Shown piece by piece: positions 33,840 to 43,985 of a stretch of DNA of 64,000 nt. A program made the position numbers and the translations under genes. Location of the stretch: NCBI GenBank assembly GCA_025127975.1, contig JAHLYQ010000031.1, positions 1 through 64,000 of the forward strand. Direction: 5' to 3'. Each line of letters opens with the position of its first letter. The stretch's first letter is position 1. This stretch comes from Synechococcus sp. CS-1331. GTDB taxonomy: Bacteria; Cyanobacteriota; Cyanobacteriia; PCC-6307; Cyanobiaceae. A model generated the notes under the pieces. It made no database searches. It was not told where the DNA came from and worked only from the letters and a program-made list of their open reading frames with translations.

Positions 33840-34826
33840 GTGACCTACGTGGTGGCTTGCCTGTCTGACCCCCAGCCCTGGAATTACGCCGGCCATCCCG
33901 TTCATGTTGTGACGGCTGTGCCCGAAGGGCCCGAGGGGCCGGCTGGGCCTGCGGTGCTGTTGGTTCATGGCTTCGGTGCCTCCACTGACCACTGGCGCCA
34001 CAACATCCCCGTGCTGGCCCAGCGCCATGAGGTGCACGCCATCGACCTGCTGGGCTTCGGCCGCAGTGCCAAGCCGGCGGAGCTGGCCTACGGCGGCGCC
34101 CTCTGGCGCGACCAGTTGGCCGCCTACGTGGCCGAGCGCATCGGCCGGCCCACCGTTCTGGTTGGCAATTCCCTAGGCGGCTTTTCTGCCCTGGCCGCCG
34201 GGGCGGCCCTGGGGAACCAGGCGGCCGGAGTGGTGCTGCTGAATGCGGCCGGACCGTTCAGTGATGAGCAGGCTCCGCCCAAGGGCTGGGCTGCCATCGC
34301 CCGCCAGACCATCGGTGGCGCCCTGCTGAAAAGCCCGGTGCTGCAGCGATTGATTTTTGAAAACCTGCGCCGGCCGGCCACGATCCGCCGCACTCTCAAC
34401 CAGGTGTACGTCGACAAGACGAATGTGGACGATGCCCTGGTGGAGGCGATCCGCCGGCCATCGCTGGATCCGGGTGCTTTCGGGGTATTCCGCACCGTGT
34501 TCGACATCCCCCGGGGCCAGCCCCTCGATGAGCTGTTTGCCCAACTCGCCTGCCCCCTGCTGCTGCTCTGGGGGATCCGCGATCCCTGGATCAATGCCGC
34601 CGGCCGTCGCGGGGCCTTCCAGCGCCATGCCCCCGCTGCGACCACCGAGGTGGTGCTGGAGGCGGGCCACTGCCCCCATGACGAGGTGCCAGACCAGGTC
34701 AACAGCGCCCTGCTGGAGTGGCTTGCCGGCCTCAGCCCAGCTCTTGGCCTCAGCTCAGAGGAGGCGGTTGCACCCCTGGCAGACGCCCGCGAGCCAGCTG
34801 CTGGAGAGGGTCGAACTGCCGCTTGA
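33840..34826 (+). CDS. alpha/beta-fold hydrolase
   Basis: The 328-residue protein has the alpha/beta hydrolase layout: oxyanion loop LLVHGFGASTDHWRHN, the DLLGFGRSAKP turn, and the nucleophile elbow VGNSLGGFSALAA with the serine. The acid residue follows LLLLWGIRDPWI, and the histidine is in EAGHCPHDEVPDQV. Similar cyanobacterial proteins are annotated as hydrolases or haloalkane-dehalogenase-like, but the substrate is not visible. GTG start at 33840. Its last 77 bp overlap the glcE gene on the opposite strand, and the C-terminal tail there is low in structure, so the end may not be under strong constraint. Confidence 0.8.
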   Translation: MTYVVACLSDPQPWNYAGHPVHVVTAVPEGPEGPAGPAVLLVHGFGASTDHWRHNIPVLAQRHEVHAIDLLGFGRSAKPAELAYGGALWRDQLAAYVAERIGRPTVLVGNSLGGFSALAAGAALGNQAAGVVLLNAAGPFSDEQAPPKGWAAIARQTIGGALLKSPVLQRLIFENLRRPATIRRTLNQVYVDKTNVDDALVEAIRRPSLDPGAFGVFRTVFDIPRGQPLDELFAQLACPLLLLWGIRDPWINAAGRRGAFQRHAPAATTEVVLEAGHCPHDEVPDQVNSALLEWLAGLSPALGLSSEEAVAPLADAREPAAGEGRTAA

Positions 34827-35958
34827 TCGCTTCGATCATGGGCCGGGCCGGGGCATCCAGCCAGGCCGGCAGCTGGCTGCTCGAAGGTTGGCGCAGCACC
34901 GTCAGATAGCCGCCCCACTGCTGGCAGCTGCGCCGTAGGGCCTCTACCCGGTAGGCCGGCAGCTCGGCTGCTGAGGCCCAGCTGACCCCCAGCCCACTGC
35001 CGGCGCCAAGGCACAGGGGGAGCTGGGCCAGGGCTGGCTCGGCCACCAGGGCGGGGGCCTGGCTGGGGCGCACCGCCAGGCGCAGCAGCCAGTCACTGGC
35101 TTCGGGGCCCGGGCCCAGGCCCTGGGCCACCTGGGCTTCGAGTTCGGCCGGCTCCAGGGGCAGGGCCCCGATGCCGAGCGCGGCGCCCCTGGCGCTGATG
35201 CAGGCAATCTGCTCTTCGAGGGTGGCGGCGTTGATGCTTGCCAGGCTGATCAGCAGGCCCGCATCTCCCCCTGTCCCCGCCCCAGCTCCAGCCCCCGCTC
35301 CGGAGCCGCCGCCGCCGGGACGCCACCAGTCGATCCGTTCGGGGCTGAGGCTCGATCCAAGCAGCCAGCTGGCCAGCTGGCTGAGGGCCTCGAGGGGGCC
35401 GCTGAGCCCCAGGCCCCGCCGTTGGGGCGGCAGCGGCAGGGTGCGCAGGGTGACGCTGGTGATCAGACCCAGGGCGCCCCAGCTGCCGGTGAACAGGCGC
35501 ATCAGGTCGTAGCCGGCCACATTTTTGACCACCTTGCCGCCGGCCCTGGCGCGGACACCGTCGGCGCGGACTAGCTCGATGCCGATCAGCTGGTCGCGCA
35601 CTCCCAAATAACGCTGGCGCAGGCCGCCGGCCAAGCCGCGGGCCACCAGGCCACCGACGCTGCCACTGCCTGCGCCTCCGCTGCCCCAGGGCCAATCCAG
35701 GGTCAACCACTGCCCATGGTGTGCCAGCTCAGCCTGGAGCTCCACCAGTGGTGTGCCGGCCCAAACCGTCACGGTGAAGTCGCCCGGGCTGTGCTCCACG
35801 ATGCCGCGTAGGGCCCGGCAACTGACGGTGGCACTGCCTGGCTCCGGCTGGGGCCCCCAGCTCAGGCGGCTACCCAGCCCGGCCGGTTGCCAGGGCGCAG
35901 CCTGCCGGTGCAGCTCGCGCACCAGCTCCTGCAGTTCGCCGGGCTCAGGGGAGATCAC
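34750..35958 (-). CDS. glcE: glycolate oxidase FAD-binding subunit GlcE
   Basis: GlcE is a subunit of the membrane-linked glycolate oxidase (GlcDEF), which turns photorespiratory glycolate into glyoxylate. The 402-residue product has the FAD-binding PCMH-type part, with WLTLDWPWGSGGAGSGSVGGLVA, RYLGVRDQLIGIELVRADG and GKVVKNVAGYDLMRLFTGSWG. A glycine/alanine-rich low-complexity insert lies at about residues 214-233 between the two halves. GTG start at 35958, 14 bp divergent from the four-carbon acid kinase. GlcF lies further along the same strand, but GlcD is not in the window. Confidence 0.82.
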   Translation of the reverse strand: MISPEPGELQELVRELHRQAAPWQPAGLGSRLSWGPQPEPGSATVSCRALRGIVEHSPGDFTVTVWAGTPLVELQAELAHHGQWLTLDWPWGSGGAGSGSVGGLVARGLAGGLRQRYLGVRDQLIGIELVRADGVRARAGGKVVKNVAGYDLMRLFTGSWGALGLITSVTLRTLPLPPQRRGLGLSGPLEALSQLASWLLGSSLSPERIDWWRPGGGGSGAGAGAGAGTGGDAGLLISLASINAATLEEQIACISARGAALGIGALPLEPAELEAQVAQGLGPGPEASDWLLRLAVRPSQAPALVAEPALAQLPLCLGAGSGLGVSWASAAELPAYRVEALRRSCQQWGGYLTVLRQPSSSQLPAWLDAPARPMIEAIKRQFDPLQQLARGRLPGVQPPPLS

Positions 35959-35972
35959 GGCACGATGGTGCC

Positions 35973-37319
35973 ATGGCCGCCAACTTCAAGATCATCGTTC
36001 TTGACGATGACCCAACCGGCTCCCAGACCGTGCACAGCTGTCCCCTGCTGCTGCGCTGGGATGGGGCCTCGCTGGCGGCGGGGCTGGAGCACCCATCGCC
36101 CCTGCTGTTTCTGCTGGCCAACACCAGGGCGCTGGCGCCGGCGGCGGCGGCCGAGCGGGTGCGTGAGATCTGCCGGGCCCTGGCGGCGGCCCTGCCGGCA
36201 GCTGGGCTCGAGCGCTGGTGGCTGGTCAGCCGTGGCGATTCCACCCTGCGCGGCCACTTCCCGCTGGAGGTGGATGTGATCTCCGCTGAGCTGGGTCCAT
36301 TTGCCGCCACCCTGCTGGTGCCGGCGTTCCTGGAAGGGGGGCGCACCACGGTGGGCGGAGTCCATCTCCTGCAGGGTCAGCCCGTGCATGAAACGCCCTT
36401 CGGCCGCGATGGCCTGTTCGGTTACTCGACAAGTTACCTGCCGGCCTGGGTGGAGGAGAAGAGTGGCGGCCGCATCCCGGCGTCAGAGGTGCAGGGCCTC
36501 GCAGCCGCCAAGCTCAGCCGGGCCTGCGGGGATGGGGGGCAGGAGCTGGCCCAATGGCTGGCTGGTCTTGCCGCCCATCCCCTGGTGGCGGTGGATGCCG
36601 AGCAGCCCCAGCAACTCGCGGCCCTGGCCAGGGTGGTGCGTGCCTCCCCGCGGCCGGTGCTGGCCCAGTCGGCGGCGAGCTGGATACGGGCCCTGGCAGC
36701 CCTGCCTCCCCAGCCCCTTGCTGGCGCCGACCTGGTGGCATTGCGCCGCCGCGGCCGCGATGGCGAGCCATTGCGGGGCCTGGTGCTGGTGGGCTCCCAT
36801 GTGCCCCTGGCCGATGCCCAGCTCGCCTCCCTGCTGGCTGAGCCGCTCTGCACCGGCCTGGAATTGCCCGTGGCCCGGCTGGCGCAGCTGCTGGAGGCCC
36901 CCCTGCCCAGCGCCCTGCTGGCCTGCCTGGAGCGGGACTGGCTGCTCGAGCTGGGGGAGATCCTCGCTGGGGGGCGCACGCCGGTGCTCTACAGCAGCCG
37001 CGGCGAATTCCCCTGCGCTTCGGTGGCGGCGCGCCGCCGGCTCGGGGACGGCCTGGCGGCGCTGATGGCTCGGTTGGTGGGGGCCTTGGCTCCCCAGCTG
37101 GCCTACCTGATCAGTAAGGGCGGCACGACCACCCATGCCCTCCTGGCCGATGGGCTCGGCCTGGCGGCAGTGGAGTTGCAGGGCCAGCTTTTGCCTGGCC
37201 TTTCGCTGGTGTTGACGCCAGCGGAGCTGCCGGTGCTCACCTTCCCCGGCAACCTGGGGGATCCGGGCACCCTGCGCCAAGCCTGGCGCCTCATGGAGGG
37301 GCTGGAATCTTGCCCCTAG
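35973..37319 (+). CDS. four-carbon acid sugar kinase family protein (DUF1537)
   Basis: The 448-residue protein matches the OtnK/DtnK family, ATP-dependent kinases of four-carbon sugar acids such as erythronate or threonate. The N-terminal substrate domain shows IIVLDDDPTGSQTVH, RGDSTLRGHFPLE and the VPAFLEGGRTTVGGVHLL segment. The C-terminal nucleotide domain carries the ISKGGTTTHALL and TFPGNLGDPGTLRQ patterns. It sits between glcE and the permease, and might salvage a photorespiratory or redox-damage sugar acid; that link is inference. Its last 29 bp overlap the permease gene on the other strand. Confidence 0.82.
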   Translation: MAANFKIIVLDDDPTGSQTVHSCPLLLRWDGASLAAGLEHPSPLLFLLANTRALAPAAAAERVREICRALAAALPAAGLERWWLVSRGDSTLRGHFPLEVDVISAELGPFAATLLVPAFLEGGRTTVGGVHLLQGQPVHETPFGRDGLFGYSTSYLPAWVEEKSGGRIPASEVQGLAAAKLSRACGDGGQELAQWLAGLAAHPLVAVDAEQPQQLAALARVVRASPRPVLAQSAASWIRALAALPPQPLAGADLVALRRRGRDGEPLRGLVLVGSHVPLADAQLASLLAEPLCTGLELPVARLAQLLEAPLPSALLACLERDWLLELGEILAGGRTPVLYSSRGEFPCASVAARRRLGDGLAALMARLVGALAPQLAYLISKGGTTTHALLADGLGLAAVELQGQLLPGLSLVLTPAELPVLTFPGNLGDPGTLRQAWRLMEGLESCP

Positions 37320-38634
37320 AGGCGGCGTAGCCGAGCGCCACCAGGGCCAGGGCAGCCAGGCTGTCAACCCAGTCGTGGACCACCGCCCCCAGCAGAAAGG
37401 CCAGCGACACCGCTGCCACCAGCAGTGGGGTGAGGGGGTAGCCCCAGCAGCGGAATGGCCGGGCCAGCTCCGGTTCCTGGCGGCGCAGGGCCACCAGGGC
37501 GGCGATGCCTGCCAGGGGCAGGCTCACGTAGAGCAGCGCCCCCATGGCCAGTAGCCGTTCGAAGGAGCCCGCCAGTACCAGGCCCGCGGCGGCGGCGCTG
37601 GTGAGCAGCAGGGCAACGGTGGGAGTGCCGCCGTCATTGACGCTGGCGGCAAAACCCGGCACCAGGCCATCGCGGCCCAGGCCATAGAGGATCCGTGGAG
37701 CCGCCATCACCACTGTGTTGATCAGTCCCAGCAGCGAAATCAGGGCCACGGCGGTGATCAGATTTCCCCCCAGGGGGCCGGCCAGGGTCCGTCCCGCCGC
37801 GGCGGCTGGCAGGGTTGAGCTGGCCAACTGGGTGATCGGCAGCACGTGCAGCAGGGCCAGGTTGATCAGCAGGTAGAGGGCCATCACGGCCAGCACCCCG
37901 CCGATCAGGGAGCGGGGCAGATCCCGCTCGGGCTCGCTGAACTCCTCGGCGAAATAGACCGGGCTGGCCCAGCCGTCGTAGGTGGTGATCACCGCCTGCA
38001 GGGCCAGCACTGCCGGCATGGTCAGGTGCTGCCAGGCGGGGGCGATTGGCGGCTCCGGGGGGACAGCACCGCCGCCGAGCTGGGCCTGGGAGGGCAGCAG
38101 AAAGCAGGCTGCCACCAGGGCCAGGAAGGCCACCGCCTTGACCAGGCTGAGCAGTTCCTGGCTGGCGCTGCCAGCCCGCAGGCCCCGCAGCTGGATCAGG
38201 GTGAACAGGCCGATCGCCCCCAGGGCCAGGCCCTGGGCCCCAAATGGCAGCAGGCGCCAGGGTTCAGGCAGCAGGGCCTGGCCGTATTCCCCCACGGTGG
38301 TGGCCACCCAGGCCAGGCCGATGCAGTGGGCCAGCCAGTCGGTCCAGCCCACCAGGAAGCCGACCCGGCGCCCGAAGGCCCTCTCCGCATACACATACCA
38401 ACCCCCTGCCCGGGGCAGGCTGGCCGCCAGTTCGGCGATACAGATCGCCCCCAGCAGCGCATAGAGCCCGCCCACCAGCCAGGCCGCCAGCAGCAGCGGC
38501 GCCGTGGGCAACTGGGCTGCGACCAGCCCAGGGGTGCGCAGGATGCCCGCCCCGATCGTGCCGCCCACGGCTCCAGCCAGGCCGAAACCCAGGCCCAGGA
38601 TGGACAGGAGCCGGCCGGGGGGTTGGTCGGCCAT
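37291..38634 (-). CDS. APC-family amino acid permease
   Basis: The 447-residue protein has about 12 membrane helices and the APC-superfamily start LGFGLAGAVGGTIGAGILRTPG. The conserved loop LAASLPRAGGWYVYAERAFGRRVGFLVGWTDW follows. Such permeases import or exchange amino acids, polyamines or related solutes. It is followed on the same strand by no close partner downstream; upstream lies glcF, ending 27 bp before its start. The substrate cannot be assigned. A possible substrate is an acid connected with the neighbouring glycolate genes, but this is only positional. Confidence 0.85.
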   Translation of the reverse strand: MADQPPGRLLSILGLGFGLAGAVGGTIGAGILRTPGLVAAQLPTAPLLLAAWLVGGLYALLGAICIAELAASLPRAGGWYVYAERAFGRRVGFLVGWTDWLAHCIGLAWVATTVGEYGQALLPEPWRLLPFGAQGLALGAIGLFTLIQLRGLRAGSASQELLSLVKAVAFLALVAACFLLPSQAQLGGGAVPPEPPIAPAWQHLTMPAVLALQAVITTYDGWASPVYFAEEFSEPERDLPRSLIGGVLAVMALYLLINLALLHVLPITQLASSTLPAAAAGRTLAGPLGGNLITAVALISLLGLINTVVMAAPRILYGLGRDGLVPGFAASVNDGGTPTVALLLTSAAAAGLVLAGSFERLLAMGALLYVSLPLAGIAALVALRRQEPELARPFRCWGYPLTPLLVAAVSLAFLLGAVVHDWVDSLAALALVALGYAASRGKIPAPP

Positions 38635-38661
38635 CAGGGCTGCTGGGGCAAGGGGGCCGAC

Positions 38662-40008
38662 TTAATGGCCGCCGCCCGCCCGCCAGCTGCGTTGCAGCAG
38701 CTCGATTGGATGGAGCACCGGGATCGGTCGCTCCTGCTCGGCCAGGTGGTGGCGAATCTGCAGGGTGCAGCCGATGTTGGCACTGGCCGCCAGCTCGGCG
38801 CCGGTGCCGGCCAGGTCGGCCGCCTTGAGCTGGCCGAGCTCGGCGGCCTCCCGCGGCTGCACCAGGTTGTAGATGCCGGCGCTGCCGCAGCACACGCCCG
38901 CCTCCGTGGCCTCCCGCAGCAGCAGGTGGGGGATCCGGCGCAGCAGGGCCCGGGGCTCGGCGCTGATGCCCTGACCGTGCAGCATGTGACAGGCATCGTG
39001 ATATGCCACCGCCAGCGGCCGCTCGGCGGTGGCGGGGCTGCCGTCAGCGTGGGCAAGGGGGGCCAGGCGGGCCCGGAAGGCCTCGCTCAGGCCCAGACCG
39101 TGCAGAAATTTATGCACGTCCCGCACCTGGGATGCAAAGGCCCCGCCGCGCTCGCCGCTCAGGATCGTGCCGTAGGCCTTGAGGGTGTGGCCGCAGCCGG
39201 AGGCCGCCACCAGCACCGCATCGAGGGGTTCGGGCCCCGCCGGTCGGCCCGGGCCCAGCACGGCAGCGAAGCTGTCGATCACGGCGGTGGCGAGCTGTTC
39301 TGTGTGCGCCAGCTCGCCCTGGTGGTGGGTAACGGCGCCGCAGCAGCCCTGATCCGGCGGGATCACCACCTCGATGCCGTTGGCGCTCAGCACCTCCACC
39401 ACGGCCCGGTTCACCGCTGGATCAAACAGGCGCTGGACGCAGCCCAGCAGCAGCCCCACCCGGGCCCGCCGCTCGCCGCGGGCCGGCACCACCGTTGGGA
39501 AGCTGGCCTGGAAGGCCTCGGCGGGCAGGGGCGGCAGCAGCCGCTCCATCGCCTCGAGCTGGGGGCCGAGCAGGCGGGTGAGGCCGCTGCGGCGGGCAAG
39601 GGCCTGCAGCGGCGTGCCGGCATAGGCCCGCAGGGGAGTCAGCACCGCCCGCAACCGCGCCGGGTAGGGGAGCAGGGCAAATAGCAGCCGGCGGAAGGCC
39701 CGCTGGGCCGGGCTGCGCAGCTCCGGAGCGTTGAGCTGGGGCCGGGTGGCCTCGATCAGCTGGTCGTAGCGCACCCCCGAGGGGCAGGCGGTGACGCAGG
39801 CGAAGCAGCCCAGGCAGCTGTCGAAATGGCTGGCCACCGTGGCGTCGAGCTCCAGTTCGCCGGCCTCGATCGCCTTGAGGGCGTGGATGCGGCCCCGGGG
39901 CGAATCCATCTCCGTGCCCAGCACCCGGTAGCTGGCGCAGGTGGGCAGGCAGAAGCCGCAGTGCACGCAGGGGTCGGTGCCCCCAGCAGGTAGGCCGGGC
40001 AGGGTCAT
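38662..40008 (-). CDS. glcF: glycolate oxidase iron-sulfur subunit GlcF
   Basis: GlcF carries electrons from the flavin subunits of glycolate oxidase. The 448-residue product has two 4Fe-4S ferredoxin-type motifs, CVHCGFCLPTCASY and CLGCFACVTACPSG, in the first 90 residues. Two CCG (DUF224) domains follow, seen as DQGCCGAV and the GVCCGSAGIYNL segment. ATG 40008 is used; the open frame to 40206 runs into icd and is not conserved. With glcE nearby, the module is a membrane-bound glycolate oxidase. The GlcD subunit must lie outside the window. Confidence 0.9.
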   Translation of the reverse strand: MTLPGLPAGGTDPCVHCGFCLPTCASYRVLGTEMDSPRGRIHALKAIEAGELELDATVASHFDSCLGCFACVTACPSGVRYDQLIEATRPQLNAPELRSPAQRAFRRLLFALLPYPARLRAVLTPLRAYAGTPLQALARRSGLTRLLGPQLEAMERLLPPLPAEAFQASFPTVVPARGERRARVGLLLGCVQRLFDPAVNRAVVEVLSANGIEVVIPPDQGCCGAVTHHQGELAHTEQLATAVIDSFAAVLGPGRPAGPEPLDAVLVAASGCGHTLKAYGTILSGERGGAFASQVRDVHKFLHGLGLSEAFRARLAPLAHADGSPATAERPLAVAYHDACHMLHGQGISAEPRALLRRIPHLLLREATEAGVCCGSAGIYNLVQPREAAELGQLKAADLAGTGAELAASANIGCTLQIRHHLAEQERPIPVLHPIELLQRSWRAGGGH

Positions 40009-40049
40009 CGGGCCAGTCTGCCCGCCATCGTGCTGGGTTGGTTGGCCGA

Positions 40050-41492
<1,443 letters not shown>

Positions 41493-41562
41493 TCGTGCGG
41501 CAGGGAAGGGTTGGGCGAGCCTAGGTTTCGCCTACGCAGCGGTTCTGCTCAGGGGAAACGGC

Positions 41563-42006
41563 ATGAATGCCACCGATCAGGCCCGGAATCTCGAACTGGC
41601 TCAGGCAATCGCTGCGGTGGCCGTGCTGTTTCGGCAGCACTTCCCAGATGCCCGCGTAAATCTCACCCCCTGGCGCGACGATCCCCAGACCCGTGCCTGG
41701 GCGGAGGCGGAGTGCGTGGATCTCTCCTTTCACTTCCCCGGCTGGAATCCGCGCAACCAGTGCCGCTCGATGCTCCTGCAGCTGCGTCTGGATGGCGCTC
41801 CGATCGGCGGACGTCCGCGCTTGCTGGGGGCGTTGATCCGCGGGCTCACCTATGAATCGGAGCGTTGGCGCCTCGCCACCCTGGGCGACTGGCAACCCAG
41901 CGGCAGCCACCTGCCGGATCCGGCCGTGGTGGCCAAATTGCAGACTTTCTGCCGCGGCTTGTTTGATCTGCTTAGTGGCGCCGGCAGCGACGCTTCGGCG
42001 GCTTGA
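41563..42006 (+). CDS. conserved hypothetical protein
   Basis: The 147-residue product starts at ATG 41563, 70 bp divergent from icd. It is soluble and compact with no repeats, and has features such as NLTPWRDDPQTRAWAEAE, DLSFHFPGWNPRNQCRSMLLQLRL and the YESERWRLATLGDWQP segment. No known catalytic motif is visible. I have the impression of a family restricted to picocyanobacteria, but cannot confirm this. The open frame continues upstream to 41341 opposite icd, which is not the gene. Confidence 0.6.
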   Translation: MNATDQARNLELAQAIAAVAVLFRQHFPDARVNLTPWRDDPQTRAWAEAECVDLSFHFPGWNPRNQCRSMLLQLRLDGAPIGGRPRLLGALIRGLTYESERWRLATLGDWQPSGSHLPDPAVVAKLQTFCRGLFDLLSGAGSDASAA

Positions 42007-42204
42007 AGCCCACTGGGGTCATCCGGCTCACCACACTCAGATAGACCGCCGCGGCGGGATCAATCAGGGCTGAAAACTGGGCCTTGGCCTGATTGGGCAC
42101 TGACCCGTTTCCTGTTGGCGTGGCGTAACCCTTCGCAACCTTGCCGCTCACCTAGGCGTGGCCGCACCTAATTTGACCCCTTGTCCGTGCAGCGCCCCGA
42201 ACTG

Positions 42205-42918
42205 ATGGCTGTCGCCCTTGCCTCCCAACTGCGTGAAGGCACCAAAAAGGCCCACACGATGGCGGAGAACACCGGCTTCGTCAGCTGCTTCCTCAAGGGC
42301 GTAGTCGACAAGGTCAGCTACCGCACCCTGGTGGCCGACCTCTATTTCGTTTACTCGGCGATGGAGGAGGAGTTTGCCAGGCTCAAGGACCATCCGGTGC
42401 TGGGTCCGGTGGGCTTTGCCGAGCTCAACCGCCGCGAGAGCCTCGAGCAAGACCTGGCCTTCTATTTCGGTGCCGACTGGCGCACTGCAGTCAAGCCCAC
42501 TCCTGGCGCCCAGCAGTATGTCGACCGCCTGCATCAGGTGGCCCGGGAGTGCCCGGAGCTGCTGGTGGGCCACCACTACACCCGCTACATCGGTGATCTC
42601 TCCGGCGGCCAGATCCTCAAGAACATCGCCCAGAAGGCCATGAACCTGGGCGAGCATGATGGTCTGCGCTTTTACGAGTTCGACGCCATCGCCGATGAAA
42701 AGGGCTTCAAGGCCAACTACCGCACGGTGCTCGATGGCCTGCCGATCGACCAGACCATGGCCGATCGGATCGTGGCGGAGGCCAACCAGGCCTTCCACCT
42801 CAACATGGTGATGTTCCAGGAGTTGGAGGGCAACCTGATCGCCGCCATCGGCAAGGTGCTGTTCGGCTTCCTCACCCGGCGTCAGCGGGCCGGCAGCACC
42901 GAGGTAGTGACGGCCTGA
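42205..42918 (+). CDS. ho1: heme oxygenase (biliverdin-producing)
   Basis: Heme oxygenase opens heme to biliverdin IX-alpha, the precursor of phycobilins and phytochrome chromophore. The 237-residue product from ATG 42205 starts MAVALASQLREGTKKAH, with the proximal heme-ligand histidine in KKAHTMAEN. The VYSAMEEEF segment and the distal-helix GDLSGGQILKNIAQK glycines are intact. The frame extends to a TTG at 42181, but the ATG start matches cyanobacterial HO1 exactly. The next gene begins at the base after the stop. Confidence 0.95.
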   Translation: MAVALASQLREGTKKAHTMAENTGFVSCFLKGVVDKVSYRTLVADLYFVYSAMEEEFARLKDHPVLGPVGFAELNRRESLEQDLAFYFGADWRTAVKPTPGAQQYVDRLHQVARECPELLVGHHYTRYIGDLSGGQILKNIAQKAMNLGEHDGLRFYEFDAIADEKGFKANYRTVLDGLPIDQTMADRIVAEANQAFHLNMVMFQELEGNLIAAIGKVLFGFLTRRQRAGSTEVVTA

Positions 42919-43959
42919 GTGCGACCAGTTCGTTTCCTCGTGCCCGGCACCACCGGTCGGTTTCGCTGCGGCGGCCTGCTGGTGGAGCTGCAGAGCGCCC
43001 GGCTGCTCGCCGAGCTGGTGCCTACCCAGCTGGTGACCTACCGGCAGCGGGAGCCCGATCATCCCTTCCTCGCCGACCTGCTGCGCCAGGAGGCCGCTCC
43101 CGGTGGGGCCCTCTGGATTGTGAGCTGGGGCTTTGATGTGCCCAGGTTGCTGGCCCGGCTGCGGGGCCGGCCGGTGGCATACCACGCCCACAGCAGCGGT
43201 TACGGCTTTGACCTGCCCGCCGGGGTGCCGGTGCTGGCGGTGAGCCGCAACACCCTCGGCTACTGGGGTGATCGGGCGCCCCGCAGCCCCCTGCTGCTGG
43301 TGCCCAATGCCCTCGAGCCAAAGTGGCTGGAGCGGGGCCGGCGCCATGGCGATGGGCAGCGGCCGATCGATGTGCTGGTGCAGCGTCGTAAGAGCAGTGC
43401 CTACCTGCTCAAGCAGCTGGTGCCGGCCCTGCGGGCCCGGGGTCTGGTGGTCCAGGTGCAGGAAGGCTGGGTGGACGATCTGGTGGAGCTGTTCAATAGC
43501 GCCAAGGTGGTGCTCTACGACTCCGCCGACTACTGGCGGGGCCGCGGCGTGAGCGAGGGTTTTGGCCTGCCGCCGATCGAGGCCCTGGCCTGTGGCTGCG
43601 TGGTGTTCAGCAGCTTCAATCACGCCCTGGCCGACAGCCTCGATCCGGGAGTGCTCGGCCACCAGATCGGAGCGGGCAGCCTGGCCGGCGATATCGAGCG
43701 CATCGAGGCCGCAGCCGCCGATCCCGACCGCTGGCGCCCCACCCCGGCCGCCCTTGCGGCGCTGCTGGAGGGCTGTTCGGAGACGCCCCTGCGGGCCCGT
43801 TGGGCTACAGCACTGGCCGAGGTGAATGGCCACTGGGATCGGCTGCTGGCCGGTGAGCCGCCCCTGCGCAGCCCGGCACCCTGGCGCCTGCGTTGGGGCC
43901 AGGGGCTGGCGGGGTTGGGCCGCCACCTGGTCAAGCTGCTGCCCGCTCGCCGGGTCTAG
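42919..43959 (+). CDS. glycosyltransferase, GT4-like
   Basis: The 346-residue protein starts with GTG immediately after the heme oxygenase stop. A GT-B type fold is suggested by the C-terminal half, with the donor-binding loop GVSEGFGLPPIEALACGCVVFSSFNHAL, typical of GT4 enzymes. The N-terminal half has YHAHSSGYGFDLPAGVPVLAVSRNTLGYWG. It probably transfers a sugar onto an envelope glycan. The acceptor is unknown. Its tail is basic (WRLRWGQGLAGLGRHLVKLLPARR) and may contact the membrane. The pcrA gene follows after 26 bp. Confidence 0.75.
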   Translation: MRPVRFLVPGTTGRFRCGGLLVELQSARLLAELVPTQLVTYRQREPDHPFLADLLRQEAAPGGALWIVSWGFDVPRLLARLRGRPVAYHAHSSGYGFDLPAGVPVLAVSRNTLGYWGDRAPRSPLLLVPNALEPKWLERGRRHGDGQRPIDVLVQRRKSSAYLLKQLVPALRARGLVVQVQEGWVDDLVELFNSAKVVLYDSADYWRGRGVSEGFGLPPIEALACGCVVFSSFNHALADSLDPGVLGHQIGAGSLAGDIERIEAAAADPDRWRPTPAALAALLEGCSETPLRARWATALAEVNGHWDRLLAGEPPLRSPAPWRLRWGQGLAGLGRHLVKLLPARRV

Positions 43960-43985
43960 GCCGATCCGCCCTAGGTTCGCCGGTT

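Noticed and set aside
37846..39684. A 612-codon open frame on the plus strand opposite the permease and glcF
   Set aside because: It crosses two real genes on the other strand, is rich in Gln, Gly and His, and has no domain; a shadow frame.
42148..43926. A 592-codon open frame on the minus strand opposite heme oxygenase and the glycosyltransferase
   Set aside because: Low-complexity His/Gln/Gly-rich translation and overlap with clear genes.
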